Assembly: GCF_937873925.1 (NCBI RefSeq) | Contig: NZ_CALNAT010000242.1 | Span: 1 to 31,021, forward strand | Reading direction: 5' to 3' | From: an uncultured Proteiniphilum sp. | GTDB taxonomy: Bacteria > Bacteroidota > Bacteroidia > Bacteroidales > Dysgonomonadaceae | Length of the DNA stretch: 31,021 nt | In this document: one piece after another, positions 13,295 to 21,711 of the stretch | Numbering within the stretch: the stretch's first letter is position 1 | Layout of the letters: every line of letters begins with the position of its first letter | Translations under genes and position numbers: made by a program | The notes under the pieces: generated by a model | The model's input: the letters and a program-made list of their open reading frames with translations, nothing else | Database searches by the model: none | What the model was told of the DNA's origin: nothing

Positions 13295-14878
13295 CTAGTA
13301 AGTTGCGATGAGATCATTTATCTTCTCGATCAGTTCCTGCTGGGGCATACCGGATTGTTCACTCATCATTTTGAGCGTAGCGATAGGCAGCACTACCCTC
13401 GCCATCGGGCTCTGCAACATGGAGAATTTGGGATTTATACCGGGCAGGTCGGCCTTCAGCCTGGGATATCGTTGGATCAATGTTTTTAATTTGGTGTCCG
13501 CTGTGATGACAATTGCATTATCGCCATTGCCTTCATAGCCTTCCTTACCGTTTTCCTCGTCCCCGGCGCTCTCTTTTACCTCTTTGCCCCCATTCAGTTG
13601 ATTCTGTTCCTCTTCCCAGGTAAGCAGTCTCCGCTCTCCTTCGAGCTGCCGGATATGCGTACAATCCTGCATCATTTCCATGACTCCCCTGAAAGTCCCG
13701 TCCTTGTCTCTTACAGCGACATATACAATATAGATGAAAAGTCCCGGTTTGTTGATCCAAAACTCCGATTTACTCTGCTCGCCACTGCGAAATTTCTCAA
13801 TAATTTCCTCCACCATATGCAAGCTTTTGGGCGGATGGCAATTGCGCACCTCTCTCCCGATAACGCCCTTACTGCGGGGAAAGACACGATGAGGGGTATC
13901 GGTATAAAATTTCACAAGGTCGTTTTCGTCCACGAAAGAGATGTCTACGGGTAGGTGGCGGAAGAGGAGATTTATCTGCTCCAGCGTAAGTTTACCTTCG
14001 GCCACATCAAGCACTTTCTCTTGTGGGCCTGTCTCTATATTTTTTCCATACCTCGCCAGTAACGCGGCCAGGTCATCCATAAAACCGTTTTGTCCTGCCA
14101 CAGGTGTTACTTCTTTATCGGATGAGGATGGATGTAGATCGGGCATATCAATCAGGAAGAATCCGATTTCCCTGTCCCCGGACTTCATCTCTTCGAACTC
14201 ATTTTCCGGGATCAGTTTCAATGAAGTCGGATACAGGATCAATTCTTCTTTCTCCATCAGGTCTCTCAGGTCGACGGTCATCTGCCTGTAAGCATCGAGA
14301 AACGAATCTGTATTTACATTCCCGTTGCTCAGCAGTTCCAGGGCGTTGTTCATCTCGTCACGTATCTCATCGTCGTACATCCACATTGTGGTGGAAGGGC
14401 GGTCGAATCCCTTTCTCTCCAGTGCCGAATAAAGCTGGTTCTGCTTGCGGCTAAAATGGACTTTATACTGTATGATCTGCTCCATCAACTCCAACCATGG
14501 ATTCAGGACAAAAGGCCTGCGGGCCAGTTCGTCGCCCTTCAGCAGCAATTGTTTCATTTTATCATTTTCCCGCCGGTAAGCATCTATGGAATGACCATAA
14601 GGAAGACCAGGCTCCTGGGTCTGGATCAATCCGTCAAATACTTCCAGTATGGTACGGACATCCTCATTACGGCATTCATCGGGATCTTCATTCTTAAACA
14701 TTTGTTCGGCGGCAGCGAACTCTTCGGGTGAGATTCTCCCTACTTCGCTTTTCATGCGACTTTTCGCTTTATCGAGCGATAAAAGTCCCTTATCGTACTG
14801 TTGCTTGATCTGAAGCATCCGTTGAAGCTTGTTTTGGTCTAAACTTTCAAAAGTTGTATTGGTTGTTTTCTCTTGCAT
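13295..14878 (-). CDS. DUF438, hemerythrin-like, PAS and DUF1858 domain protein
   Basis: A cytoplasmic 527-residue protein if started at ATG 14878 (MQEKTTNTTF). The frame is open to ATG 14974, but that start lies almost on the predicted transcription start and adds a peptide with no domain look. Order of parts: DUF438 (about 15-85, with GRISPEEFAAAEQMF), a hemerythrin-like helical bundle (about 95-185), a low-similarity linker, a PAS domain (about 310-430, VDISFVDENDLVKFYTD to GVMEMMQDCTHI), an acidic linker, and DUF1858 (about 460-527). Related proteins are thought to be oxygen, nitric oxide or redox sensors. The usual iron-binding pattern HYxRKENQLFPYLE...WGVHDEIR reads here HFSRKQNQLYSALE...WMYDDEIR, so a glutamate is Q and a histidine is D. 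Confidence 0.82.
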   Translation of the reverse strand: MQEKTTNTTFESLDQNKLQRMLQIKQQYDKGLLSLDKAKSRMKSEVGRISPEEFAAAEQMFKNEDPDECRNEDVRTILEVFDGLIQTQEPGLPYGHSIDAYRRENDKMKQLLLKGDELARRPFVLNPWLELMEQIIQYKVHFSRKQNQLYSALERKGFDRPSTTMWMYDDEIRDEMNNALELLSNGNVNTDSFLDAYRQMTVDLRDLMEKEELILYPTSLKLIPENEFEEMKSGDREIGFFLIDMPDLHPSSSDKEVTPVAGQNGFMDDLAALLARYGKNIETGPQEKVLDVAEGKLTLEQINLLFRHLPVDISFVDENDLVKFYTDTPHRVFPRSKGVIGREVRNCHPPKSLHMVEEIIEKFRSGEQSKSEFWINKPGLFIYIVYVAVRDKDGTFRGVMEMMQDCTHIRQLEGERRLLTWEEEQNQLNGGKEVKESAGDEENGKEGYEGNGDNAIVITADTKLKTLIQRYPRLKADLPGINPKFSMLQSPMARVVLPIATLKMMSEQSGMPQQELIEKINDLIATY

Positions 14879-14981
14879 AATAATAATACTTTTGGCCGGA
14901 GCATCCTTTGTTTTGCGCTGTGATAATTGATTCGTCATACAAAAGGCACTCTTGTAGATCGGCCGGTTTCGCACTCTTTTA

Positions 14982-15013
14982 CAAAGTTACGAAATCCGGG
15001 AGGCGCCCACAAT
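14982..15013 (-). promoter_or_regulatory. Promoter for the DUF438/PAS gene
   Basis: Minus strand: -7 TAACTTTG (14989-14982) with ATTG (15013-15010), one base off TTTG, 20 bases upstream. The predicted start is near 14975, giving a leader of about 97 nt to ATG 14878. Confidence 0.5.
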
Positions 15014-15184
15014 CACCATAAATAGCTATTTTTCAGGGAAAACATCCCTCTTTGTGAGGATATAGCATGCTATTTCTTTTCCGGTTCAAAGTTAATGAGA
15101 TCAATATTGAATAATATCCGGTGCCAAATGCGGCCAGCGGTTTCGTCCCTCCCATGGAAAGGGACTTCCGAAATCATTAAAATA

Positions 15185-16342
15185 TCAGGAAAACAGATAT
15201 TCTCCCGGCATACAACCGATCACTTTTTTGAAATGATTATAGAATGATGCGCGCGAACGGAATCCGCACTTTTCCATCAATTCGGAGACCGTTAAACTGC
15301 CGTTGCTCTCTTTTATTAATTCACAGGCGTATATTATACGTTTCCTGTTCACATATGCGGGGAATGAGGTATGGAAGGCTACATTAAAAACCTGTGAAAG
15401 GTGGTATCGGGAGATTCCCGTATGTGAAGAAAGAAATTTCATGTTGAAATCGGGATCCAGATATACTTTCTTGTTGTGTTCAAAAAAATCTTCCACCCTG
15501 TTCTTGTATGCATCGAGCTTCTTAGCGTTGAGCAACGATTTTCTGTAATGGTTCTCAGGAATAACTATCGGTTCATCATTTTTTTCCCCTGTTGATTGTG
15601 GTGGTATATCTGCCGTTACCAACATCTCCGGCACCGATACAAAACCTTTCAAACGGGTAAGTTTTTCCTGTCGTAGTTTATTTTTATATAATTCGAACAG
15701 ATAAAAATAGAACGTAAATAACACGGCTATTTCCATCAGTTTAAAAAACATATACAAAGGTTCCGAAAACAATTTTTCCGTCCGGAAATTTATGATAAAC
15801 CATACAATTAAAAAAATCCAAACAATTTCAAGCTGTATAGACAGGATGTTTACAAGATTCTGCTGTGGGTAGTGTATTTTTTTTATTTTTGACCTTTTAT
15901 AAAATAACACCCCCAAATAAAAGGTACTCAGCAATATGCCACCGGAATAACCAGAGACCAGCAGGTTATTTTCCTGTGCCTCACTCAAACCGGGATATAA
16001 CAGATATATAAAAAAAGCGGCTGTTAATATAAGTACCGGAAGTAAAAACATCCATATAGAGATGCCGGATAGTCTTCTCTTCTCCATAAGTTTATACAGG
16101 AAAAGGAACAGAAAAGTCAGTACCCACAAGACAAGGGAAAAAGTAAGGATTATCTTTGCAGGATTGGGAATAGCATACGCCGTTATTATTATGGACAGTA
16201 CGGCGTCCATTACTATACACAGGAATACAAAGGGAATAAAACGCACCTTTTCATCATATTTATTGCCGGTAAGAATATAATAATAGATACCGAAGAATGA
16301 GATAAACAGGGGTATGATTACCAAAAGATGTGCCATATTCAT
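15185..16342 (-). CDS. Membrane-anchored AraC-family regulator (third of three)
   Basis: A 385-residue protein. The N-terminal 220 residues hold about seven hydrophobic segments (such as LLVIIPLFISFFGIYYYIL, IILTFSLVLWVLTFLFLFLY and AVLFTFYFYLFELY), then a charged linker, then an AraC/XylS double helix-turn-helix (about 285-385: NMKFLSSHTGISRYHLSQVFN; VSELMEKCGFRSRASFYNHFKKVIGCMPGEY). It should sit in the inner membrane with its DNA-binding part in the cytoplasm, sensing a membrane or periplasmic signal. Its ATG overlaps the stop of the preceding regulator by four bases. It is the last gene of the run; no convincing terminator follows, only a GTCCCT/AGGGAC hairpin (15145-15165) without T-tract. 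Confidence 0.88.
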   Translation of the reverse strand: MNMAHLLVIIPLFISFFGIYYYILTGNKYDEKVRFIPFVFLCIVMDAVLSIIITAYAIPNPAKIILTFSLVLWVLTFLFLFLYKLMEKRRLSGISIWMFLLPVLILTAAFFIYLLYPGLSEAQENNLLVSGYSGGILLSTFYLGVLFYKRSKIKKIHYPQQNLVNILSIQLEIVWIFLIVWFIINFRTEKLFSEPLYMFFKLMEIAVLFTFYFYLFELYKNKLRQEKLTRLKGFVSVPEMLVTADIPPQSTGEKNDEPIVIPENHYRKSLLNAKKLDAYKNRVEDFFEHNKKVYLDPDFNMKFLSSHTGISRYHLSQVFNVAFHTSFPAYVNRKRIIYACELIKESNGSLTVSELMEKCGFRSRASFYNHFKKVIGCMPGEYLFS

Positions 16343-17454
16343 TGTATGTTTGCAGAATATTTCCGGTTGGCCGGCTCAAAATACCGATGGCGAAATTCAG
16401 TGGGTGAACAATGTCGTAATGCCCGGAAATGGCGGTAAAACGAAGCAGCGGATTTAAATCCGCACCTCAGTGGGAGCCTCTCGTACGAATCATCAAATTC
16501 CGGCGAGAGTAAGATCCGGCAGGCATATTCTATCCGTTTTCTGGTAAGCAGTTTTACAAAAGTAGTGCCATACAATGCAAGGATCAATCCCGACAGCGTT
16601 TTTTGTGTGGTTTTCAGTTGCGATGCGGCTGTCTTCAGATTGAGTTTCACATTTTGTATCGCCTCCGAAGAAAAATAGAAATCCAGCATCTGTGATTCCT
16701 TTGTTACCTTGGTAGGAGGAACTGCATTGAGTGATGGTGGTTCATGCGGACTTTTTCTTAGAGGGAATCCCTTTGATCTGCGCGGCTTATATTCCAATAT
16801 AAATCCACTGTTAAAGCGTTGAAATGCCTCAGTGAACAATATGAATACGCCTAAAAACATAACCAGGGATGCTGTTATGCTATTGTTTTTGAATATAAGC
16901 TGATTGTCCCGATAGGGATGGAAAATCATTTGTAAAGCCATGAAAAGTATAAAAAGACCCAATAACACACCATACCAGGAAAAATAGATAATCTTAGGGA
17001 TATTTGCTGTTTGTCGCTGTTTTGAAAAAATATAGGTCGGGTAAGCGATTAACGACATACCGATGCAGGAATATAAAACCGGATAGTACCATGTTTGTGT
17101 TTGTCCCCTTATTTCCGGACTGAAAATGAAAATAAAATAAGCCATCCAACCTGCCATTATCGGTAATCCGTGCAAAAGGAGCGATCTGCGGGACAGTTTT
17201 TCATATACACTTCCCTGAAAATAGAAATACAAAAATGGGCCGTAGCACAGGCTAAAAGGTGCTGCATAATAAATATAGTGATAGTTATCCCACGACGTGA
17301 GCCACACAGGAAAAATAGTCAAATTGTGTATAATAACAATCCACAACACAACACCAAAAACCACATCCTTCATCGTTCTATCCTGGGTGCTATAATGCAG
17401 ATGCAAGGCTGCGAGCAAAAATATGATCATCATTATGTGGATAGTGATAAACAT
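16339..17454 (-). CDS. Membrane-anchored AraC-family regulator (second of three)
   Basis: A 371-residue protein with about seven N-terminal membrane segments (residues 1-230), a basic, proline-rich linker (YKPRRSKGFPLRKSPHEPP) and a C-terminal AraC-type domain (about 268-355: LKTAASQLKTTQKTLSGLI, then LPLRCGFKSAASFYRHFRALRHCSPTEFR). The architecture equals that of its neighbours, yet the three are diverged enough that only the pattern, not the sequence, is shared. The start follows the stop of the upstream regulator by one base and its own stop overlaps the next ATG, so translation is coupled along the set. Signal and target genes cannot be read from sequence. Confidence 0.87.
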   Translation of the reverse strand: MFITIHIMMIIFLLAALHLHYSTQDRTMKDVVFGVVLWIVIIHNLTIFPVWLTSWDNYHYIYYAAPFSLCYGPFLYFYFQGSVYEKLSRRSLLLHGLPIMAGWMAYFIFIFSPEIRGQTQTWYYPVLYSCIGMSLIAYPTYIFSKQRQTANIPKIIYFSWYGVLLGLFILFMALQMIFHPYRDNQLIFKNNSITASLVMFLGVFILFTEAFQRFNSGFILEYKPRRSKGFPLRKSPHEPPSLNAVPPTKVTKESQMLDFYFSSEAIQNVKLNLKTAASQLKTTQKTLSGLILALYGTTFVKLLTRKRIEYACRILLSPEFDDSYERLPLRCGFKSAASFYRHFRALRHCSPTEFRHRYFEPANRKYSANIQ

Positions 17455-17455
17455 A

Positions 17456-18517
17456 TTATCCTGTTTTTTTTATGTTAAGATATTCAGACGGCAGCATTCC
17501 CGTCATCAACCTAAAATACTTATTGAATGATGTCCTGCAATGAAAACCACACTCATAGCCTATGGCTTCCAATGTATAACGATCTCCCTGGTCAGCTATC
17601 ATTTTCACAGCATGGGCGATTCGATACTCCGCCACAAAATAGGGGAAACTTTTACCGATATACTCATTGAAAAAAAACTCCAAATCCGGTTTATCGATCT
17701 TACCCTCCAAGGATAGCATATTGAGGGTTAAATCGGGATTCAAAAATATCTTCCGCTCGTTGAAAAGATAGATGATTACCTTTTTATAGTTTTTCATACG
17801 TATGGTCAGCGGGTATTCAATTTCGTCCGGTTTTTTCGTTAGCACCAGATACTGAAACGATATTAACACGGCCACGGCCAGGATCAGCAATATATTCCAT
17901 TGCGGATTAAAATTTTTGGAGGGATCGGTAAGGGTGAAAATCTGTTTACCGGGACTTAGTATCACAAATAATAACAGCGTAGCGATCAATTGTGCAAAAG
18001 ATAAAAATTGAATAAAGAAAAACTTCTGACTGTCGTACTCGGAACAGAGGCGGTTCTGTATTCCGGTTATGACCGGAAACATATATATGGAAGCAACCAT
18101 TCCATATGCCACCCGAAAACACTGTATCCATATTCGATCAGTTTTCGGAGAGTGTGTAAAAATCAAAAGGAAGCCGAGAAAGAACGTAAAAAGAAAGAAC
18201 GGCAGCAACAAATACCCCTGTTCTCTTATATCAACCTGCCGCTGTGTTATCTTAAGATACATTGCAAAAATATAAACCGGAAACAGAAACGATATCGGAG
18301 TAGGCGCCCAAAGAATACGAAAAACTATTTCCGCACAGCCTGCAAGGAAAAAACCAAATACTATTTCATAAAACGTCAGTTTCTTATAGCATACCCTCCT
18401 CAATCTTTTTGTTAGCCTAAGGTATACGCTCTTCGTTCCGGACAGAACCTCTCCGAAAAGAATCAATATATTCTTCCAAGCTGTATGACGATCTCTATTA
18501 TCAGAAAATTTTTTCAT
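17456..18517 (-). CDS. Membrane-anchored AraC-family regulator (first of three)
   Basis: A 353-residue protein. A basic cytoplasmic N-terminus (about 45 residues, RLTKRLRRVCYKK) precedes six or so membrane segments (about 47-230), then a short linker and an AraC domain (about 255-350: LTLNMLSLEGKIDKPDLEFFFNEYIG; LEAIGYECGFHCRTSFNKYFRLMTGMLPSEYL). The first helix-turn-helix is less canonical than the second, where GFHCRTSFNKYF matches the usual GF.s.s.F...FK pattern well. The ATG overlaps the DUF1573 stop by four bases (ATGA), so the lipoprotein and this regulator are made from one message. This pairing suggests the lipoprotein and regulators act in one signalling unit, which is inference from gene order only. 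Confidence 0.85.
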   Translation of the reverse strand: MKKFSDNRDRHTAWKNILILFGEVLSGTKSVYLRLTKRLRRVCYKKLTFYEIVFGFFLAGCAEIVFRILWAPTPISFLFPVYIFAMYLKITQRQVDIREQGYLLLPFFLFTFFLGFLLIFTHSPKTDRIWIQCFRVAYGMVASIYMFPVITGIQNRLCSEYDSQKFFFIQFLSFAQLIATLLLFVILSPGKQIFTLTDPSKNFNPQWNILLILAVAVLISFQYLVLTKKPDEIEYPLTIRMKNYKKVIIYLFNERKIFLNPDLTLNMLSLEGKIDKPDLEFFFNEYIGKSFPYFVAEYRIAHAVKMIADQGDRYTLEAIGYECGFHCRTSFNKYFRLMTGMLPSEYLNIKKTG

Positions 18518-19059
18518 TCCCGAATAATATCTTTTTCATATGACATATAGTATTCCTTTTGGTGCTCATCCCCTTCAACAAGGTTTTTCACCCTTCCTTG
18601 CCTCTCTTTTTTCCCCTGATACAGTTCCTCATAATCTTTGGTATAGAGTGCATCGGGAACTACATTCACATCAAATACGATTTCCCTGCTTTCCGAAGTG
18701 GAAAAATTGCCGTAAAGGATGACATAATGCTTCACATAGCCCGTATTCTTGCTACTGTCGTATTTCAGCATAAGCCGCCCGGTTTTCCCTGCCGGAATGG
18801 TTCTGACAGAAGATTTTTTCAAGGTGATACACCCACAGGAGGCCAGGATATCTGTCAACATCAATGGCTGGTCTCCCGTATTTTTTATTTCAAACATAAT
18901 GTGCAGCTCCTGCCCCGCCAGGACGGGATAATAATGACGGTAATTATCCACTATCTCAATCGTTGTTGTTTTATCCTCCAGACTCAAACAACCTGTTAAT
19001 GGAACAAATAAAAACAGACAAAGGATCGCACGCCGAAAATATGCTTCGACTTGAAACAA
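18514..19059 (-). CDS. DUF1573 domain lipoprotein
   Basis: With a TTG start at 19059 the protein is 181 residues: a signal (RRAILCLFLFVPLTGC, lipobox LTGC) followed by one DUF1573 domain. The domain has the typical FEIKNTGDQPLMLTDILASCGCI core with the conserved S-CGC turn, then KTGRLMLKYDSSKNTGYVKHYVILYGN, an Ig-like beta sandwich found mostly in Bacteroidetes envelope proteins of unknown role. There is no ATG near the signal peptide. The frame stays open upstream to ATG 19338, through a run of 14 G, which would place the lipobox at residue 117 and is therefore doubtful. It overlaps the first AraC gene by four bases. Start position uncertain; domain call firm. Confidence 0.8.
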   Translation of the reverse strand: MFQVEAYFRRAILCLFLFVPLTGCLSLEDKTTTIEIVDNYRHYYPVLAGQELHIMFEIKNTGDQPLMLTDILASCGCITLKKSSVRTIPAGKTGRLMLKYDSSKNTGYVKHYVILYGNFSTSESREIVFDVNVVPDALYTKDYEELYQGKKERQGRVKNLVEGDEHQKEYYMSYEKDIIRE

Positions 19060-19267
19060 GCACGGGAATAGCGCACGCAAAAGAGCATGATAATCTGCAA
19101 AACAACCGTTGGCTACGCCGGTTTTCAATCCGACGACCGAAGGGAAGTCAATTCCGTATGGCCTTGGGATTAAAAATAAATATTGTCGAATGAAACGAAA
19201 AAAATAAACAACATGGAGAAATAACCTGCGAAGAAGAAAATATAATATTAATGAATTATAATAAAAA

Positions 19268-19281
19268 CCCCCCCCCCCCCC
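19268..19281 (-). repeat. Homopolymer of 14 G (minus strand) in the leader of the DUF1573-AraC set
   Basis: The plus strand has 14 C in a row inside otherwise AT-rich DNA. On the minus strand it lies 57 bases inside an open frame that begins at ATG 19338 and joins the DUF1573 frame. With 13 or 15 G that frame would stop within seven codons. It is a potential slipped-strand phase-variation site or an assembly weak point. Confidence 0.8.
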
Positions 19282-19369
19282 GTTAATTTCTGTTAATAAG
19301 AAGAGGTTTAATAGATTATATCTTAAGCTAAATACCATGTTTATTCTTGTGTTAGCACATAATTCACTA

Positions 19370-19377
19370 CAAAACTA
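19370..19377 (-). promoter_or_regulatory. Possible -7 element for the DUF1573-AraC set
   Basis: Minus strand TAGTTTTG fits TAnnTTTG and lies about 30 bases before ATG 19338. No TTTG is found at -33. The rest of 19339-19539 is AT-rich and without a gene; ATGTTAA/TTAACAT arms (19408-19414, 19427-19433) are the only other structure seen. Confidence 0.35.
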
Positions 19378-19539
19378 TATCATTGTCTTCAATGTGAGTA
19401 CATAATTATGTTAAATGTTTAAATTATTAACATATCAATATCTAATTATATAAAATCATCCATTTCAACCCTTTACATATCAATGACCGCAAGCGATGTA
19501 TGCCCTTCATTACCCACCGAAGACACCAATGGAGGTTTT

Positions 19540-21711
19540 CTACCTCGAATTATGATTTAAAACTTGTATTTCGTCCAGGGCTAGAATACTTGGGGATTCT
19601 TTTCTACGGATAATTTTCAATTCTATACTCCTTGCTCCGTTTAAATTTACCGGCAGGGAATAACTGACACCGTAAGATTCTTTTTCATCCTCCTCATAAG
19701 ACGTATCTATTCGTTGGTCGGTCACCGGCCTGCCGTCAACAATCAGTTCAATACCGGCAGGCGGGTAGATACCATGCCTTTGCATATGCAGGAAACGGAG
19801 CCGGATGAACTTTGCCGTTTGAAGCGTATAAGCAGGAAAACGGATATGCAGATCGTCCGTGCCGCTTGAGTACCATCCGTGATGGTAGTCTTGCAGGAAA
19901 CCCGGTGTACCGTTCGTCAGCAGCCCGGCCGTTTCAAAACCTTCGTCGGCATTTGATAAAACTTCTACCGGTATACCCAACAATGCATTTTCATATTCAC
20001 CTGGGTTCAGCAGTTGTTCCCATTGACCTATATATTCGGAGAGGCTTCCGCCGGATTCTTTATAGTTTTGCATATCTTCATAATTTGCGAACTGCCGCAA
20101 CTCTTCTATCAGAAGAGTTATTTCCGGTTTGACCCTCATCATGGTATTCTCTTTCCGGGCGTATCCCCATTCGCGGTCCCCCTGAATGTATGCAATCTGC
20201 AAGCGGGTAAAGGCAAGCGCCGTATATAATTTCTCCAACTTTTCGCGCTCCTCACCGGTAGTAGCAGGGATAACATTGCCAAGGGCCTCGTAAAAACGGA
20301 TAAACTCATCCATATCCAAATAGGTCTTTACATTATCGCGCATCCCGCCATACATATTGTATGGTCTGTTTTTGTCGAAAAATCTCTTTTCCAGTGAGAT
20401 GTAATAATTACTGATCAGTTCATGATTCCGGGGATACATTTTTTGATGATAACGTTTAATCAGCGCTTCTACATTTACGTCTACATCCATCATCAAGGCT
20501 CCGGCAACAAAAGTTTTCACATCGTCGAAGGGAGAATAATCGTAACCGCTTCCATTCAGAAAAAGGCCTCTTACGCCCTGTCTCTTAAAAAATTGCAACT
20601 GGGCTTGCAAGCTAAGCAGAATAGGGATCGGCGTGAGATAGTCATCGAAATTGGCAGCGTAGTCCCACAGGTAGATATCAGGGGTTTTATAGCGCCAGCC
20701 ATGAATTTGTCCCACAAAAGTTTTCACCTTCGACTGTCTGTCGAGTGTCACACCTTTAGGCAGATCGATCGTACTGAAAAAAACGCCACTGTTTTCCGGC
20801 AATTGGTAGGCCGGAGGAGTAGCCGTAGTACGATAGGCAGTGGTGAAGAACTGATGGTTGGGAAACCGTTCTGCAAGCCTTCGGATCAGGTCATGCACTG
20901 CCGGTGTGGCATTATTCTTCGTATTCCCCAGTTGTATACAATCGGGACAGGTGCAGACCAGATCGTTGTCGTTGGGCATAATCATAAAACGGATACTTTG
21001 CTCATCCTCATCACCAAAATAATCGATAATATATTCTTTCAACTGTTCAAACAGTCCCGGTGAGGCGAAGCAAAATTGTTCTTTATTCCGCTCACCCTCA
21101 ACCAGGGCATATATCTTTTCATCGCCCCGGTCTTCGACTATTTTGGGCAGGCTATGTCCCCAAGTGCCCCAGTCGGTGTCCACACAGTTTGTACCGAGGA
21201 CAGGAGCGTATTCGGGTTGAAGATTCGCAGCAAAAAAGGGTTCCCGGTAGTTGAAATCGAAGTCTTTACATCCCGTACTAAAATCGATAACCCCAGGGGA
21301 GAAGTCATCAGTCACAAATCTATGATCGTCTATGGATATGCAATCCATCAACTGGTAAACAAGCCATAATGCCGTATTTCTTTTACGCACCCGTATGTGA
21401 AGTCGTTTTGAAGTATGCTCGATGCAATAATCATTTTTCAGATCGGGGGCCACTTCAAAGTGAATATTTTTCACTCCTTTGGGCATCTTTCGTGGAGGTA
21501 CGCCCTTGTGAAGTTCTACGGAGTTTATCTCTTCCGTGCGTTTAGACAGATGATGGAAAAGATACGCTGCCCAACGCTCGCTCTCGGCGTCTTCTTCTGC
21601 CGTGATCAGGTATTTCTCCCCTTTCATACCGGGGGATCCTGCAGAACAGCTTATCATCAACAGCCAGATGGTGATAATGATTGTCTTTAAATAATACTCA
21701 GAATGCCACAT
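19540..21711 (-). CDS. DUF4838 family lipoprotein, glycoside-hydrolase-like
   Basis: A 723-residue protein with a lipoprotein signal (lipobox LMISC, C22). An N-terminal domain (about 30-135, KYLITAEEDAESERWAAYLFHHL) resembles the alpha-glucuronidase-type N-domain often fused to glycosidases. The middle (about 150-480) is DUF4838, with REPFFAANLQPEYA, FMIMPNDNDLVCTCPDC, HQFFTTAYRTTATPP and DIYLWDYAANFDDYL, the pattern of a TIM-barrel hydrolase. The C-terminal 150 residues look like a carbohydrate-binding beta-sandwich (FIRLRFLHMQRHGIYPPAGIELIVDG). No catalytic pair can be named. Its start overlaps the upstream TPR/YaiO gene by 14 bases. Position in the operon suggests it trims or modifies the polymer made by the synthase, as PgaB does for PNAG, but this is inference. 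Confidence 0.8.
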   Translation of the reverse strand: MWHSEYYLKTIIITIWLLMISCSAGSPGMKGEKYLITAEEDAESERWAAYLFHHLSKRTEEINSVELHKGVPPRKMPKGVKNIHFEVAPDLKNDYCIEHTSKRLHIRVRKRNTALWLVYQLMDCISIDDHRFVTDDFSPGVIDFSTGCKDFDFNYREPFFAANLQPEYAPVLGTNCVDTDWGTWGHSLPKIVEDRGDEKIYALVEGERNKEQFCFASPGLFEQLKEYIIDYFGDEDEQSIRFMIMPNDNDLVCTCPDCIQLGNTKNNATPAVHDLIRRLAERFPNHQFFTTAYRTTATPPAYQLPENSGVFFSTIDLPKGVTLDRQSKVKTFVGQIHGWRYKTPDIYLWDYAANFDDYLTPIPILLSLQAQLQFFKRQGVRGLFLNGSGYDYSPFDDVKTFVAGALMMDVDVNVEALIKRYHQKMYPRNHELISNYYISLEKRFFDKNRPYNMYGGMRDNVKTYLDMDEFIRFYEALGNVIPATTGEEREKLEKLYTALAFTRLQIAYIQGDREWGYARKENTMMRVKPEITLLIEELRQFANYEDMQNYKESGGSLSEYIGQWEQLLNPGEYENALLGIPVEVLSNADEGFETAGLLTNGTPGFLQDYHHGWYSSGTDDLHIRFPAYTLQTAKFIRLRFLHMQRHGIYPPAGIELIVDGRPVTDQRIDTSYEEDEKESYGVSYSLPVNLNGARSIELKIIRRKESPSILALDEIQVLNHNSR

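Noticed and set aside
19060..19338. N-terminal extension of the DUF1573 protein from ATG 19338
   Set aside because: It would place the lipobox at residue 117 and include a polyglycine and very AT-rich peptide; kept only as a possible phase-variable leader, not as part of the protein.
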